Positions 26,642-36,255 are shown, counted from the stretch's first letter. The stretch is DNA of 64,000 nt from Sediminibacterium magnilacihabitans (GCA_002973575.1 PVEQ01000003.1:62001-126000); one strand, 5' to 3'. The notes: generated by a model from the letters alone, not told the origin. Translations and numbers: made by a program.

Positions 26642-27069
26642 ATGAAAACCGCGCCATTTGTTATTGAAGAAGTGCTCAACGCACCGGTATCCAGGGTTTG
26701 GAAAGCCATTACCAACAAGGACGATATGAAGCAATGGTATTTCGACCTGGCGGAGTTCAAACCGGAAGTGGGTTTTACATTTGAATTTCACGGAGGCAAA
26801 GACGATAGAAGCTATCGTCATCTTTGCAAGATCACCGAAGTGGTGCCTGAAAAAAAATTAACCTACAGTTGGTCTTACGATGGTTATCCCGGCCAATCTT
26901 TTGTAAGCTTTGAATTGAAGGATAATGATGGTAAAACAAGCGTAAAACTTACCCATGCCGGACTGGATACTTTCCCCCCAAAGAGAACCCCGATTTTAAT
27001 TCAGCCAATTTTGCAGAAGGATGGACCTATATCATCGGGCAAAGCCTGAAACAGTTTGTTGAAAAATAG
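26642..27069 (+). pseudogene. SRPBCC/AHSA1-domain protein with a frameshift at a C-run
   Basis: The first 112 codons encode an AHSA1-type START-like domain (VIEEVLNAPVSRVWKAITN, LTYSWSYDGYPGQSFVSFEL, VKLTHAGLDTF). At six cytosines (26974-26979) the frame is lost and would end in unrelated residues at 27049. Adding one base restores the expected family ending (ENPDF, then NFAEGWTYIIGQSLKQFVEK) to a stop at 27067-27069, 142 residues in all. Everything on both sides is otherwise intact. So this is either a homopolymer sequencing error, a very recent mutation, or slippage-dependent expression. The substrate of the family (small hydrophobic ligands) is unknown. Confidence 0.8.
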
Positions 27070-27097
27070 CATTGACCTTGCAGTTAAAATAAACAAC

Positions 27098-27853
27098 TCA
27101 TTGCATCGACTGCAATAACTCGGCGCCCACTGCTTTCAACGCAGGGTCGTTGGCAGTGCGAACAGGCAGCCTTACCAGGAGCTTCAATACTTCAATAGCT
27201 TGTGCAGGTCGCCTGTTCTCTTTATATGCTTTCGCCAATACCAGGTAATTGGCTACAAAATAAGGCTCCAATGTTTTGCATTGTTCCAGGTGTGCGATGG
27301 CCGAATCTATATCGGCTTGTGGTAAACCTCCGTGCAGGAATTTGATGGCAGCTTTTTTAAGAGGTGGCAGCGTCAACAATTCATAATGCCACTTACCTAC
27401 CAGGTAATGTGCTTTTCCGTAACGGGGATTCAACAACAACACTTTATCGGCATATCTTTTTTCATCTTTGAAATAAACCGCTGTTTTCTTTGCTTCTGTT
27501 TCTATCTCGGGCATGCGATCGGCTACCAGCGCCATAATATAATTCGCATCAGCATTGTTGCTGTCTGCCTGCCAGGCCCGCTGCGCAAAAGCCGCTGCCG
27601 ATTCATAGTACAAGCGCATGCCGTTCTTATCTGTTACCCTGCTACCCAACGATAAATTCAACTCAGCAGAATGCACCAATGCACGGATATTAGCCGGAGC
27701 TATCAATAATATCTCCTTGTATTTGTCCAGCGCTGGCTGGTCTTTCTGCTGCTTTTCAAAATTATCCGCTTCTTTCAGCAACACATTCACATCCTGCGCA
27801 TGCAAGCATGCTGCGTTGAACAATAAAATAAATACGACTAAATTATATTTCAT
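27098..27853 (-). CDS. TPR-repeat periplasmic protein of unknown function
   Basis: A 251-residue protein with a signal peptide (VVFILLFNAACLHAQ; NAAC could also act as a lipobox at Cys16). The mature part is helical TPR sequence: ALDKYKEILLIAPANIRALVHSAEL early on, KAHYLVGKWHYELLTLPP in the middle, and FVANYLVLAKAYKENRRPAQAIEVLK near the end (parts quoted only). The middle block resembles RMD-type TPR proteins, but no function is established. It is followed upstream by folB with a 3-bp gap, which suggests cotranscription. Confidence 0.75.
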   Translation of the reverse strand: MKYNLVVFILLFNAACLHAQDVNVLLKEADNFEKQQKDQPALDKYKEILLIAPANIRALVHSAELNLSLGSRVTDKNGMRLYYESAAAFAQRAWQADSNNADANYIMALVADRMPEIETEAKKTAVYFKDEKRYADKVLLLNPRYGKAHYLVGKWHYELLTLPPLKKAAIKFLHGGLPQADIDSAIAHLEQCKTLEPYFVANYLVLAKAYKENRRPAQAIEVLKLLVRLPVRTANDPALKAVGAELLQSMQ

Positions 27854-27856
27854 GAA

Positions 27857-28210
27857 CTATTTGGTTAATTCAAACTCCACTCCCACACTCCCATGAAAAT
27901 CGGGTATCGGCGGCTGCAATTTATCGATCGATATTTTGACTTTTTCCGCCTGCTGAAAAGTTGCGAGTATTTCCTGCGCAATAGTAGTAGCCAGTGTTTC
28001 CAATAACAAAGTAGGTGTTTCCATTCTTTTCTTTATCAACTCATAAACCCTGACATAGTTGATGGTTTCATGTAAAGTATTGACAGGAATACGGGCCGGC
28101 TGGTGCCAGACGGTAACATCTACTTTGAAATCATTGCCCAACACCGTCTCTTCCTCATATAAACCATGAAAGGAGTGAAAAAGGAGGTTGTTTAAATGTA
28201 TGGAAAGCAT
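27857..28210 (-). CDS. folB: Dihydroneopterin aldolase
   Basis: A 117-residue protein of the FolB/FolX family, which cleaves 7,8-dihydroneopterin to 6-hydroxymethyl-dihydropterin in folate synthesis. Visible: LLFHSFHGLYEEE with the conserved Glu, NYVRVYELIKKRM, LLLETLATTIAQEIL, and the catalytic Lys in IDKLQPPIP. Start chosen at 28210 (MLSIHLNN); another in-frame ATG lies three codons upstream. Confidence 0.92.
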   Translation of the reverse strand: MLSIHLNNLLFHSFHGLYEEETVLGNDFKVDVTVWHQPARIPVNTLHETINYVRVYELIKKRMETPTLLLETLATTIAQEILATFQQAEKVKISIDKLQPPIPDFHGSVGVEFELTK

Positions 28211-28230
28211 AAATATCATTTGTTACAACC

Positions 28231-28307
28231 GTCATCCCGAGCGAAGCCGAGGGACCTCATGAAGCTTTCAGCAGGTCCCTCGACTCGCTTCGCTCGCTCG
28301 GGATGAC
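28231..28307. repeat. Palindromic intergenic repeat, copy 2
   Basis: The left arm (28231-28257, GTCATCCCGAGCGAAGC...) and right arm (28273-28307) are complementary except for an 8-nt difference in the middle. It shares the GTCATCC ends and the GACTCGCTTCGCTCGCTC core with copy 1. It ends 6 bp after the stop side of trxB and may shape the 3' end of that transcript. Confidence 0.8.
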
Positions 28308-28313
28308 GATGGT

Positions 28314-29261
28314 TTATACTAATCCTTTCGTTGTCAGGTAACGTTCTGCATCCAATGCCGCCATACAACCACTGCCGGCTGCTGTTACCGCCTGACGGTA
28401 ATTCTTGTCCTGCACATCTCCCGCAGCGAATACACCTTCAATATTTGTTTTAGTAGTACCAGGCGTGGTGAGCAGGTAACCGGTCTCATCCATATCCAGC
28501 CATCCTTTGAAGATATCGCTGTTGGGATGGTGACCAATGGCCACAAAAAATCCGCTGATGGGTATGGTCTGTGTTTCCTGTGTCTGGTTGTTTTTGATGC
28601 GAACAGCTTCCACTTTGTTCTCTCCCAGTATTTCATCAGTGTCAGTGTTCCAATACACTTTGATGTTAGGTGCATTCAATACCCTTTCCTGCATCACTTT
28701 ACTGGCACGCATTTTATCGCGGCGGATGAACATGTGAACAGTGGTACAGAGCTTCGATAAATACAAAGCTTCTTCCGCAGCAGTATCTCCTGCACCAACG
28801 ATGGCTACTTCTTTTCCTTTGAAGAAAAATCCATCACACACCGCACAGGCGCTTACGCCAAAACCGTTCAGGCGCTCTTCGCTGGGCAGTCCCAGCCATT
28901 TGGCCGAAGCGCCGGTACAAATGATCACGGCATCTGCTTCGATCCATTTCTCTTCATCGATCTGCACTTTGTATGGATGTTGGGAGAAATCAACTTTGGT
29001 AGCGAGTCCGTAACGGATATCGGCGCCCATGCGGGCAGCCTGCTTTTCAAAATGGACCATCATTTCAGGCCCCTGTATGCCATCGGGATAACCCGGATAA
29101 TTTTCTACTTCTGTGGTGATGGTGAGCTGTCCGCCAGGCTGTATACCCTGGTACAATACCGGCTTCATATTGGCGCGGGCCGCATAAATGGCGGCAGTAT
29201 AACCCGCAGGTCCGGAACCTATGATCAGCACATGCACTTTTTCCGTTGCTTCATTTGCCAT
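28314..29261 (-). CDS. trxB: Thioredoxin-disulfide reductase
   Basis: A 315-residue FAD/NADPH flavoenzyme of the low-molecular-weight bacterial type. The FAD-binding motif GSGPAGYTAAIYAAR is at residues 15-29, the redox pair is CAVC (Cys139, Cys142), the NADPH-binding motif is GAGDTAAEEA, and the second FAD motif is GVFAAGDVQD. It recharges thioredoxin (candidate trxA at 15263-15580) with electrons from NADPH. The ATG at 29261 gives the family-typical N-terminus; an in-frame ATG 12 codons upstream would add unrelated residues. Confidence 0.96.
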   Translation of the reverse strand: MANEATEKVHVLIIGSGPAGYTAAIYAARANMKPVLYQGIQPGGQLTITTEVENYPGYPDGIQGPEMMVHFEKQAARMGADIRYGLATKVDFSQHPYKVQIDEEKWIEADAVIICTGASAKWLGLPSEERLNGFGVSACAVCDGFFFKGKEVAIVGAGDTAAEEALYLSKLCTTVHMFIRRDKMRASKVMQERVLNAPNIKVYWNTDTDEILGENKVEAVRIKNNQTQETQTIPISGFFVAIGHHPNSDIFKGWLDMDETGYLLTTPGTTKTNIEGVFAAGDVQDKNYRQAVTAAGSGCMAALDAERYLTTKGLV

Positions 29262-29295
29262 ACTACTAAGACTATTTAGATTTGAACAAACATAC

Positions 29296-29330
29296 AAACA
29301 AAAACCCCTCCGTTTTCACAGAGGGGTCTT
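29296..29330 (-). terminator. Intrinsic terminator of the sigma factor gene
   Basis: On the minus strand, ACCCCTC and GAGGGGT (29321-29327 and 29304-29310 on plus) form a 7-bp stem with a 10-nt loop, followed by TTTTTGTTTG. This is a standard Rho-independent terminator 23 bp past the rpoD stop. Confidence 0.85.
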
Positions 29331-29352
29331 ATTGTCAGTTTCTTTGTAAAAC

Positions 29353-30210
29353 TTATCCCAGGTATGCTTTTAATGCATTACTGTAGCGCGCTTTCTGCAA
29401 GCGTTTGATGGCCCTTTCCTTGATCTGGCGGATACGCTCCTTTGTCAGGTCATACTTCATGCCAATCTGTTCAATGGTCACCCCGTTCTCGCCATCCAGA
29501 CCAAAATACGCATTCACGATTTCGGCTTCGCGCGGACTCAATGATTTCAATACACGGCGAATCTCTTCACGCAGTGAATCTTTCATCACGTCATCATCCG
29601 TATCATCGCTACCTTCCAGCAGGTCGCCCATGGCTACATCTTCTGCCTCGTGTACGGGGGCATCCAGTGAAGTGTGACGGGTGTTGCTCTGGAAGATGTT
29701 GTTGATCTCGGTTTCGCTCATTTCCAGGATTTCAGCCAACTCTTCGGTAGACGGCTCGCGCTCGTGCTCCTGTTCAAAAGCCATATAGGCTTTGTTGGCT
29801 TTGTTGTATGTGCCGATTTTGTTTTGAGGCAGGCGGACCAATCTGCCCTGCTCTGCCAACGCCTGTAAGATGGACTGGCGGATCCACCATACCGCGTATG
29901 AGATGAATTTAAAACCCTTGGTTTCATCGAAACGCTGGGCTGCTTTTATCAGACCGAGGTTGCCCTCGTTGATCAGGTCGCTAAGAGAAAGGCCCTGGTG
30001 CTGGTACTGCTTAGCCACAGATACCACGAAACGTAAGTTGGCCTGCACCAATTTGTCGAGCGCTCGCTGATCACCCATTTTGATGCGCTGTGCCAGTGTA
30101 GTCTCCTCTTCGGGAGTGATCATAGGGATCTTGGAAATCTCCTGCAGATACTTCTCTACGGCCTGCGAATCTCGGTTGGTGATCTGTGTTGCAATTTTGA
30201 GCTGCCTCAT
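29353..30210 (-). CDS. rpoD: Primary RNA polymerase sigma factor
   Basis: A 285-residue sigma-70 of the Bacteroidota primary type. Region 1.2 (SQAVEKYLQEISKIPMIT, partly quoted), region 2 with DLINEGNLGLIKAAQRFD and FISYAVWWIRQSI, region 3, an acidic insertion (EGSDDTDDDV), and region 4.2 with the DNA-binding helix LTKERIRQIKERAIKRL. Region 1.1 is missing, as usual for this phylum, whose holoenzyme recognises TTG/TAnnTTTG promoters. This agrees with the -7 elements seen across the window. Confidence 0.96.
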   Translation of the reverse strand: MRQLKIATQITNRDSQAVEKYLQEISKIPMITPEEETTLAQRIKMGDQRALDKLVQANLRFVVSVAKQYQHQGLSLSDLINEGNLGLIKAAQRFDETKGFKFISYAVWWIRQSILQALAEQGRLVRLPQNKIGTYNKANKAYMAFEQEHEREPSTEELAEILEMSETEINNIFQSNTRHTSLDAPVHEAEDVAMGDLLEGSDDTDDDVMKDSLREEIRRVLKSLSPREAEIVNAYFGLDGENGVTIEQIGMKYDLTKERIRQIKERAIKRLQKARYSNALKAYLG

Positions 30211-30316
30211 GATGTGATATTATCTTATTTAATGTAAACGACTAAAAGACCTCAAATGTTTCAAAAGCGCTGTACTAAAATCGTTAAAGTTACCCAATAC
30301 GATCATAAGAAGCCCG

Positions 30317-30324
30317 CAAAGTTA
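30317..30324 (-). promoter_or_regulatory. -7 promoter element of the sigma factor gene
   Basis: Minus strand TAACTTTG is an exact TAnnTTTG match about 107 nt before the start codon. No clear -33 TTG at normal spacing. Confidence 0.4.
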
Positions 30325-30393
30325 CATCGTAACAATGGATTTTGCCAGCTTTTGTGGAAAAAACTGCATAAATGGGCAAAATATGACAATTAA

Positions 30394-33300
30394 TCAGCTC
30401 AAGCGGGAATCGGCAATAGACCTGTCGATACCCTCTTCCAGCCGCTGCTGCTCCTGTAGACGTTTGAGTTTTCTCCCATACGATATTTTCGTAATGAGTA
30501 CGAAGAATACCGGTACCACAAATATGGCCAGTGTGGTAGCCGCCAGCATACCCCCGAATACGGTCCAGCCAATGGTTTTTCTCGATTCTGCCGCTGCTCC
30601 CGATGCAAATGCCAGGGGCAATACCCCCAGGATAAAGGCCAGGGAGGTCATCACAATAGGCCGCAACCTCAGTTCTACCGCCTGTAAAGTGGCGTGAACA
30701 ATGTCAATACCCCTGTCTACCCGCTCTTTGGCAAATTCCACGATCAGGATGGCATTCTTGGCCGCCAGTCCGATCAGGGTAATCAACCCTATCTGTGCAT
30801 ATACGTTATTGCTGAGTGATGGGATGAAGGTAAGCGTAAGGATAGAACCGAATGCCCCGATCGGCACGGCGAACAATACCGAGAACGGGATAGACCAGCT
30901 CTCATACAATGCCGCCAGGAACAGGAACACAAACACAATGGAGATAGCGAAGATCATGGTCGCGCTGCTGCCTGCCTTGATCTCTTCCCGGCTCATACCC
31001 GAAAATTCATAGCTGTAACCTTCGGGCAGCACCTGGGCCGCTGTTTGTTTCAATGCTTCAATGGCCTGTCCGCTACTGAAACCGGGTTTGGGTGTTCCGT
31101 TGATCTCAATAGAACGGTAAATATTGTAGTGTGATATGACGGCCGGGTTTTCAATCAGCTTTGTGTTGACCAACGCGCCCATCGGCACCATTCCACCCTG
31201 GCTGTTGCGCACATAATAGCCCTGCAGGTCATCAATGGATTCGCGAAAACTGCTGTCGGCCTGCGTCATCACCCTGAAATTACGTCCGTAGATATTGAAA
31301 TCGTTTACATAACTGCTGCCCAGCAAGGTTGACAACGTTGCGTACGCATCTGCCACAGATACGCCCAGCTTTTTTGCTTTCTCCCTGTCAACATCAACCT
31401 GGTAACCCGGTGTTCGTGTAGAGAAGAACGTGTACGCCATACCGATTTCCGGCCGCTGGTATAGCGCCCCGAGGAATTTTCTGGCTACTCCTTCGAATTG
31501 CCGGAGGCTGTCGGTACTGGTGGTTTGTTGCAGTTCAAAAGTAAAACCCGAAGTAGCGCCCAATCCCGGGATGGCGGGCGGCGCAATGGGTAATATGCGT
31601 GCCTCTTTTATATTGGCGGTTCGTTTGGTGATCTCTGCAATCACCCCTTTCAATTGTTCTTCCGCTTTCTTCCGGTCTGCCCAGGGTTTCAGGCTCACGA
31701 ACATGGTACCGGTGTTGGATTTGCTGGAGAAGCTTACAATGTTGAGTCCGGCCAGTCCGCCTACCACTTTAACGGCAGGGATACTTCGCACCATTGCCAT
31801 TACATCTTTCATCATAGCTACGTTGCGCGTGGTAGAAGTTCCTTCCGGCATTTCATACGTTACATACAAACGGCCTTCGTCTTCCGTGGGTATGAAGCCG
31901 GAAGGTTTGGCTTTGAAAAGGAAAAACAATCCTACGAACAAACACACCATCATCACCAATACATATGGCGTTGCGCGGATCCATTTACCTACACCACGCG
32001 CATAAGAACGGGTGAGTCTGGTGAACTTGTTGTTGAAAGCGGCAAAGAATTTTTCCAGGATGTTCTTCTTCGCTGTTGCATCTTTGGAAGACTTCAACAG
32101 TACGATACACAAGGCCGGGGTGAGTGACAGCGCAACGAATGCAGAGATCACTACCGAAACGGCAATGGTAATGGCAAACTGCTGGTAAAGCCTGCCCACG
32201 ATACCCGGCACAAATCCTACCGGTATGAACACAGCTGCCAATATCAACGCGATAGCCACTACCGGACCAGAAATATCTTTCATGGCTTTTTGCGTGGCTT
32301 CCCTGGGCGTCATCTTTTCATGATCGATATAATGCTGTACCGCTTCCACTACCACAATGGCATCATCCACCACAATGCCGATGGCCAACACAAAGGCAAA
32401 GAGTGTAAGCGTGTTGATGGTAAATCCGAAGGGCGCGAAGAAAATAAAGGCGCCGATCAATGATACCGGTATTGCCAACACGGGGATCAGCGTAGCACGC
32501 CAGTTCTGTAAGAACAGGAATACCACCAATACCACCAGCAGCAAAGCTTCCAGCAAGGTATGGATCACTTCGTCGATCGATACCTGTACTACCGATGCTG
32601 TTTCGAGCGGCACCAGGTAATCGATGTCTTTGGGGAAATGTTTTTTGAGGTTATCCAATGCTTTCATCACACCGGCATACGTATCGAGCGCATTGGCGCC
32701 GGGTGCCTGGTAAATAAGCACGAATGCACAAGGCTTTCCATTTACCAGGGCATTGATGGAATAGTCGAATTTACCCAACTCAACGCGGGCAATATCTTTC
32801 AAATAGACGATACTGCCATCGGAAGGCTTGGTACGTACGATGATGTTTTCAAACTGCTCTTTGGTATTGATGCGGCTGCTGGTAAGCACATTGTATTCGA
32901 AGACCTGCCGTCCCGGTTGTGGATTGCCACCCACGGTGCCCGCCGCGATCTGTATGTTTTGTTCTGCGAGCGCAGCATTCACATCAGCCGGTGTAAGACC
33001 CAGCATGGCCAGCTTGCGCGGGTTGAGCCATACACGCATACTGAAATCATCGGCTCGGGCCAGGATATCTCCTACTCCCTTCACACGCAACAGCGCATCT
33101 TTCAAATAAATATTGGCATAGTTACCCAGGAAGATCGCATCGTGCGTACCATTGGGTGAATACAGCGCCAGCGCCATCATGATGCTGGGGTTACGCTTAC
33201 GGGTAGTGAGTCCCAGTCGTTTCACCGCATCGGGCAAAGTAGGTTGCGCAACACTCACGCGGTTCTGTACATCCAACGTGGCGATATCGATATTAGTACC

Positions 33301-33591
33301 TACTTCAAAATTTACCGTAATGCTGCTCTGTCCGCTGCTGGTACTGTTACTGCTCATATAGGTCATGCCCGGCGTACCGTTCACCTGCGATTCAATGGCC
33401 GTGGTGGTCGTCTGTTCCACTGTCTGCGCATCGGCGCCGGTGAAATTACCACTGATGGAAACCGTTGGCGGCGTAATATCAGGATACTGCGCAACAGGCA
33501 GGTTGGTCATGGAGATCAATCCCACCAGCACAATCACAATGGAGATGACGATGGCTGTAACAGGACGTTTTATAAAAGTATCTGCGATCAT
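30394..33591 (-). CDS. RND efflux pump inner-membrane transporter (HAE1/AcrB type)
   Basis: A 1065-residue proton-driven drug exporter. Twelve membrane helices and two large periplasmic loops are evident. The N-terminus (FIKRPVTAIVISIVIVLVG) and the pore segment PTLPDAVKRLG are HAE1-type. The proton-relay aspartates lie in GIVVDDAIVVVEAVQ, the second-half counterpart being GLAAKNAILIVEFA. It captures hydrophobic compounds from the periplasm or membrane and passes them to the TolC-like channel. Last gene of the three-gene operon, 21 bp after the adaptor. Confidence 0.95.
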   Translation of the reverse strand: MIADTFIKRPVTAIVISIVIVLVGLISMTNLPVAQYPDITPPTVSISGNFTGADAQTVEQTTTTAIESQVNGTPGMTYMSSNSTSSGQSSITVNFEVGTNIDIATLDVQNRVSVAQPTLPDAVKRLGLTTRKRNPSIMMALALYSPNGTHDAIFLGNYANIYLKDALLRVKGVGDILARADDFSMRVWLNPRKLAMLGLTPADVNAALAEQNIQIAAGTVGGNPQPGRQVFEYNVLTSSRINTKEQFENIIVRTKPSDGSIVYLKDIARVELGKFDYSINALVNGKPCAFVLIYQAPGANALDTYAGVMKALDNLKKHFPKDIDYLVPLETASVVQVSIDEVIHTLLEALLLVVLVVFLFLQNWRATLIPVLAIPVSLIGAFIFFAPFGFTINTLTLFAFVLAIGIVVDDAIVVVEAVQHYIDHEKMTPREATQKAMKDISGPVVAIALILAAVFIPVGFVPGIVGRLYQQFAITIAVSVVISAFVALSLTPALCIVLLKSSKDATAKKNILEKFFAAFNNKFTRLTRSYARGVGKWIRATPYVLVMMVCLFVGLFFLFKAKPSGFIPTEDEGRLYVTYEMPEGTSTTRNVAMMKDVMAMVRSIPAVKVVGGLAGLNIVSFSSKSNTGTMFVSLKPWADRKKAEEQLKGVIAEITKRTANIKEARILPIAPPAIPGLGATSGFTFELQQTTSTDSLRQFEGVARKFLGALYQRPEIGMAYTFFSTRTPGYQVDVDREKAKKLGVSVADAYATLSTLLGSSYVNDFNIYGRNFRVMTQADSSFRESIDDLQGYYVRNSQGGMVPMGALVNTKLIENPAVISHYNIYRSIEINGTPKPGFSSGQAIEALKQTAAQVLPEGYSYEFSGMSREEIKAGSSATMIFAISIVFVFLFLAALYESWSIPFSVLFAVPIGAFGSILTLTFIPSLSNNVYAQIGLITLIGLAAKNAILIVEFAKERVDRGIDIVHATLQAVELRLRPIVMTSLAFILGVLPLAFASGAAAESRKTIGWTVFGGMLAATTLAIFVVPVFFVLITKISYGRKLKRLQEQQRLEEGIDRSIADSRLS

Positions 33592-33612
33592 ATTGAATTA
33601 AAAATTAACGCT

Positions 33613-34740
33613 CTATTTTTGACTCTTGCCTTTGACAGCAGTAGTAATCACCGCTCCTTCACGCAAATTCTGCACTCCCTGCACGGCTATTTTTTCACCT
33701 GCATTCAAACCGCTCTGCACAATCACGTTGTTTCCTATTTGCGTACCCAACTGCACTTTGCGCTGGTTTACTTTGCTGCTATCGCCCACTACGTAAACAA
33801 AGAACTCACCCAATTGCTCTGTAATTGCTTTATAAGGGATCATCACAGCGTGACTAGATGCCTGGTTGAGTACGCGTACGGTGGCGCTCATCCCTGCCTT
33901 CAGCATGCCTTTGTCGTTCGGAAAGCTAAGCCTTGTTCTGATAGTAGATGTTTGCGGATCAACAGCGCGATCGATCATGCTGATGGTACCGTTAGCAGGA
34001 TACACAGCTGTTCCGAATGTAAGGGTGAAAGTAGAATCCTTGCCGCCTTTTTGTTGCAACTGCGTGAAGCGGTACAACTCCTGTTGGTTCACTGCAAAAT
34101 CAACGGCCATGGGGTTATCGGTAGAAACGGTGTTGAGTACGGTTTGACCTGCCACCACTGCGGCTCCCTGCTTTACTTGCGAAATACCAATGGTGCCGCT
34201 GAATGGTGCATAGATGGTAGTGAAGCCCAGGTTGCTCTTCATGCTGTTCACCGCTGCTTTGGCGGCCGATACCTGTTTGTGTGCAGCTTCCAATGCAGCA
34301 TCGGCATAATCAACCTGTTGCTTGGCAATGGCATCGTGCTTATCCAACTCGTGGTAACGGTCGGCGTCTTTTTGGGCTTTCAATAAATTGGTTTCCTGCA
34401 CCTGCAGGTTGGCTTGCGCCTGTTGGTAATTGGCATCGTATACCTGCGCGTCGATGGTGTACAGTTTTTGTCCCTTGCTCACTTTATCTCCATCCTTAAA
34501 GAACAGTCCGGTAACATAACCGCTTACCTGCGCCCTAATGTCTACCTGGTTGAACGCTACCACCGTGCCGGGATATTCATCGTGATACACCGCATCGGTG
34601 CTTTTTACCGTATCGAGGGTTACCGGTACGGCTTGCAGGCCAGCCTGCTGCGGCCCCTGTTGTTGAGAACTTCCGCAGGAAGCCATAAACAACGCCGTTA
34701 TGATGATGCCGGTATGATTTTTCAAAGTATGCAACAACAT
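33613..34740 (-). CDS. RND efflux periplasmic adaptor lipoprotein
   Basis: A 375-residue membrane-fusion protein with a lipoprotein signal (ALFMASC, Cys22). Order: barrel-sandwich half (VDIRAQVSGYVTGLFFKDGDKVSKGQ, partly quoted, a biotinyl-lipoyl-like motif), a coiled-coil hairpin (about 90-150), the second lipoyl half (FTTIYAPFSGTIGISQVKQG), beta-barrel and membrane-proximal domains. It bridges the AcrB-type pump and the TolC-type channel. It lies 20 bp after the channel gene and 21 bp before the pump gene. Confidence 0.93.
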   Translation of the reverse strand: MLLHTLKNHTGIIITALFMASCGSSQQQGPQQAGLQAVPVTLDTVKSTDAVYHDEYPGTVVAFNQVDIRAQVSGYVTGLFFKDGDKVSKGQKLYTIDAQVYDANYQQAQANLQVQETNLLKAQKDADRYHELDKHDAIAKQQVDYADAALEAAHKQVSAAKAAVNSMKSNLGFTTIYAPFSGTIGISQVKQGAAVVAGQTVLNTVSTDNPMAVDFAVNQQELYRFTQLQQKGGKDSTFTLTFGTAVYPANGTISMIDRAVDPQTSTIRTRLSFPNDKGMLKAGMSATVRVLNQASSHAVMIPYKAITEQLGEFFVYVVGDSSKVNQRKVQLGTQIGNNVIVQSGLNAGEKIAVQGVQNLREGAVITTAVKGKSQK

Positions 34741-34760
34741 ATAAAGAGATGATTTAAAAA

Positions 34761-36101
34761 TTAGTAAACGATTTGGCCCAGGGCTACCTGCACATCTATT
34801 TTGCTGGCCAGCACCTGGTATAAGGCATTGTAATAATTGATCTCGGATGTGCGCAGATCGGTTTCTGCTGTAATAACTTCCAGGTAAGTTTTCACACCCG
34901 ATTTGTACTGCAACTCAATAATGCCATACACTTCCCTCGCCAGCGCCAGGTTTTCTTTCAGCGCCTGGTAATTGGCCAGGTTGGTTTTATAGCCGGCCAT
35001 TGCCTGCGCGTACTGTGCGTTGACAGCATTTTTCAGGTTGATGATGTCCCAGTTGGTTTTCTTCAACTGCCACCCTGCCTGGTCGATATTCGCTTTGCGT
35101 TTACCTCCCTGGAAAATGGGAAGGGTTATCGTTAGTGCAGCAAAAGAGCTGGGATAATTCATGTTGTACAGCTTGGCAAAATCATTGTCCTGGAAATTCA
35201 TGTTATACGCTCCGTTGAGGGCTACCGTGGGGAGGTACGACCATTTCTCGTATTGCAGGTTGGCTGAGAGTAGCCTTTTCTGCGTTTGCAGGAACTGGTA
35301 TTCAGCGCGGCGTGTATAATCGGGTAACTGCAATGTATCCAGCATCGCGTCTTTCTCCAGTTGAAGGGTATCGTATGCGATGTGCAGGTCTACGCTATCC
35401 GGACAACCCATCAGCGTTTTCAGGTAGGCCGACTTAGCCTTCAATACCACCAGGTTTGCAACACGGGTAGCTTTGCTGTTGTTGAGAGAAATGGTAGCGC
35501 GCTTATAATCGGTTTTGTCTGTCAGTCCGGCTTTGTATTGGTTGGTTGCTATCCGTATGCTGCTTTCCAGCCGCGCAATATTTTCATCCGACACTTTGAT
35601 CTGTTGCATGGTAGCCAGCACATCGTAAAAGGCTTTCGACACATTGGATATCACACCGATCTTGTCGATACCTGTATGCTGGCGCGCCTGCGTACGAACA
35701 TCTCCTTTGCTACGGAAAGTCAGCAATGCATCGCGGTTGAAAAGGTTCTGCGATACAGTGAATTGTGCAGCAGAAGTATTGTTAACGCCCAGCCTGATGG
35801 GGTTCCCGCCAATGACACTTGTTGGCACCTGGAAATTGTGTTGCAGGCTGTAGTTCAAATTCAACTGCGGGTACCAGGCAGATAGTTTGTTGCGGATGGT
35901 GGTTTCAACGATCTCTTCATCGATGAGCGACTGTTGAAAAGAAGGCTGGTGCTTCAAAGCATACTGCACCACATTGTCCAGGCTTGCGTTCTGTAATAAA
36001 GTGGCATCCTGTTGCGACTGTTGCGCTTTTCCGGGTAAATACAAACAAGCAAGGGTACAGAGGAGGTACAAGGGCTTAGTGATATGGATCTTTCGAATCA
36101 T
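34761..36101 (-). CDS. TolC-family outer-membrane efflux channel
   Basis: A 446-residue outer-membrane factor with signal peptide (LYLLCTLACLYLPGKAQ) and two repeats of long amphipathic helices with beta segments (SAWYPQLNLNYSLQ; YEKWSYLPTVALNGAYN). It forms the exit duct of the tripartite efflux pump encoded with it. First gene of the operon, with a promoter at 36224-36255. No repressor gene is adjacent, so regulation is not evident. Confidence 0.93.
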   Translation of the reverse strand: MIRKIHITKPLYLLCTLACLYLPGKAQQSQQDATLLQNASLDNVVQYALKHQPSFQQSLIDEEIVETTIRNKLSAWYPQLNLNYSLQHNFQVPTSVIGGNPIRLGVNNTSAAQFTVSQNLFNRDALLTFRSKGDVRTQARQHTGIDKIGVISNVSKAFYDVLATMQQIKVSDENIARLESSIRIATNQYKAGLTDKTDYKRATISLNNSKATRVANLVVLKAKSAYLKTLMGCPDSVDLHIAYDTLQLEKDAMLDTLQLPDYTRRAEYQFLQTQKRLLSANLQYEKWSYLPTVALNGAYNMNFQDNDFAKLYNMNYPSSFAALTITLPIFQGGKRKANIDQAGWQLKKTNWDIINLKNAVNAQYAQAMAGYKTNLANYQALKENLALAREVYGIIELQYKSGVKTYLEVITAETDLRTSEINYYNALYQVLASKIDVQVALGQIVY

Positions 36102-36223
36102 GATATCCGTTTTACGCTTTCAACGTGCAAACAATCTGAAACTAGAAAAAGGGTATCCGAGGTGCCGGAAGACTCCAATCATCAGATTGAAGATATTAAT
36201 TTATGAGCGATTTTTTTAATCCG

Positions 36224-36255
36224 CAAATCTAAGGGCGCCACGATCATAGTCGCAA
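36224..36255 (-). promoter_or_regulatory. Promoter of the RND efflux operon
   Basis: On the minus strand TTG (36255-36253) is followed after 21 nt by TAGATTTG (36231-36224), matching the Bacteroidota -33/-7 pair. A leader of about 118 nt would follow. Confidence 0.55.

Noticed and set aside
33244..34386. A 380-codon plus-strand open frame across the pump and adaptor genes
   Set aside because: Antisense to two well-conserved genes and crosses their junction; translation is His/Cys/Arg-rich without recognisable structure.
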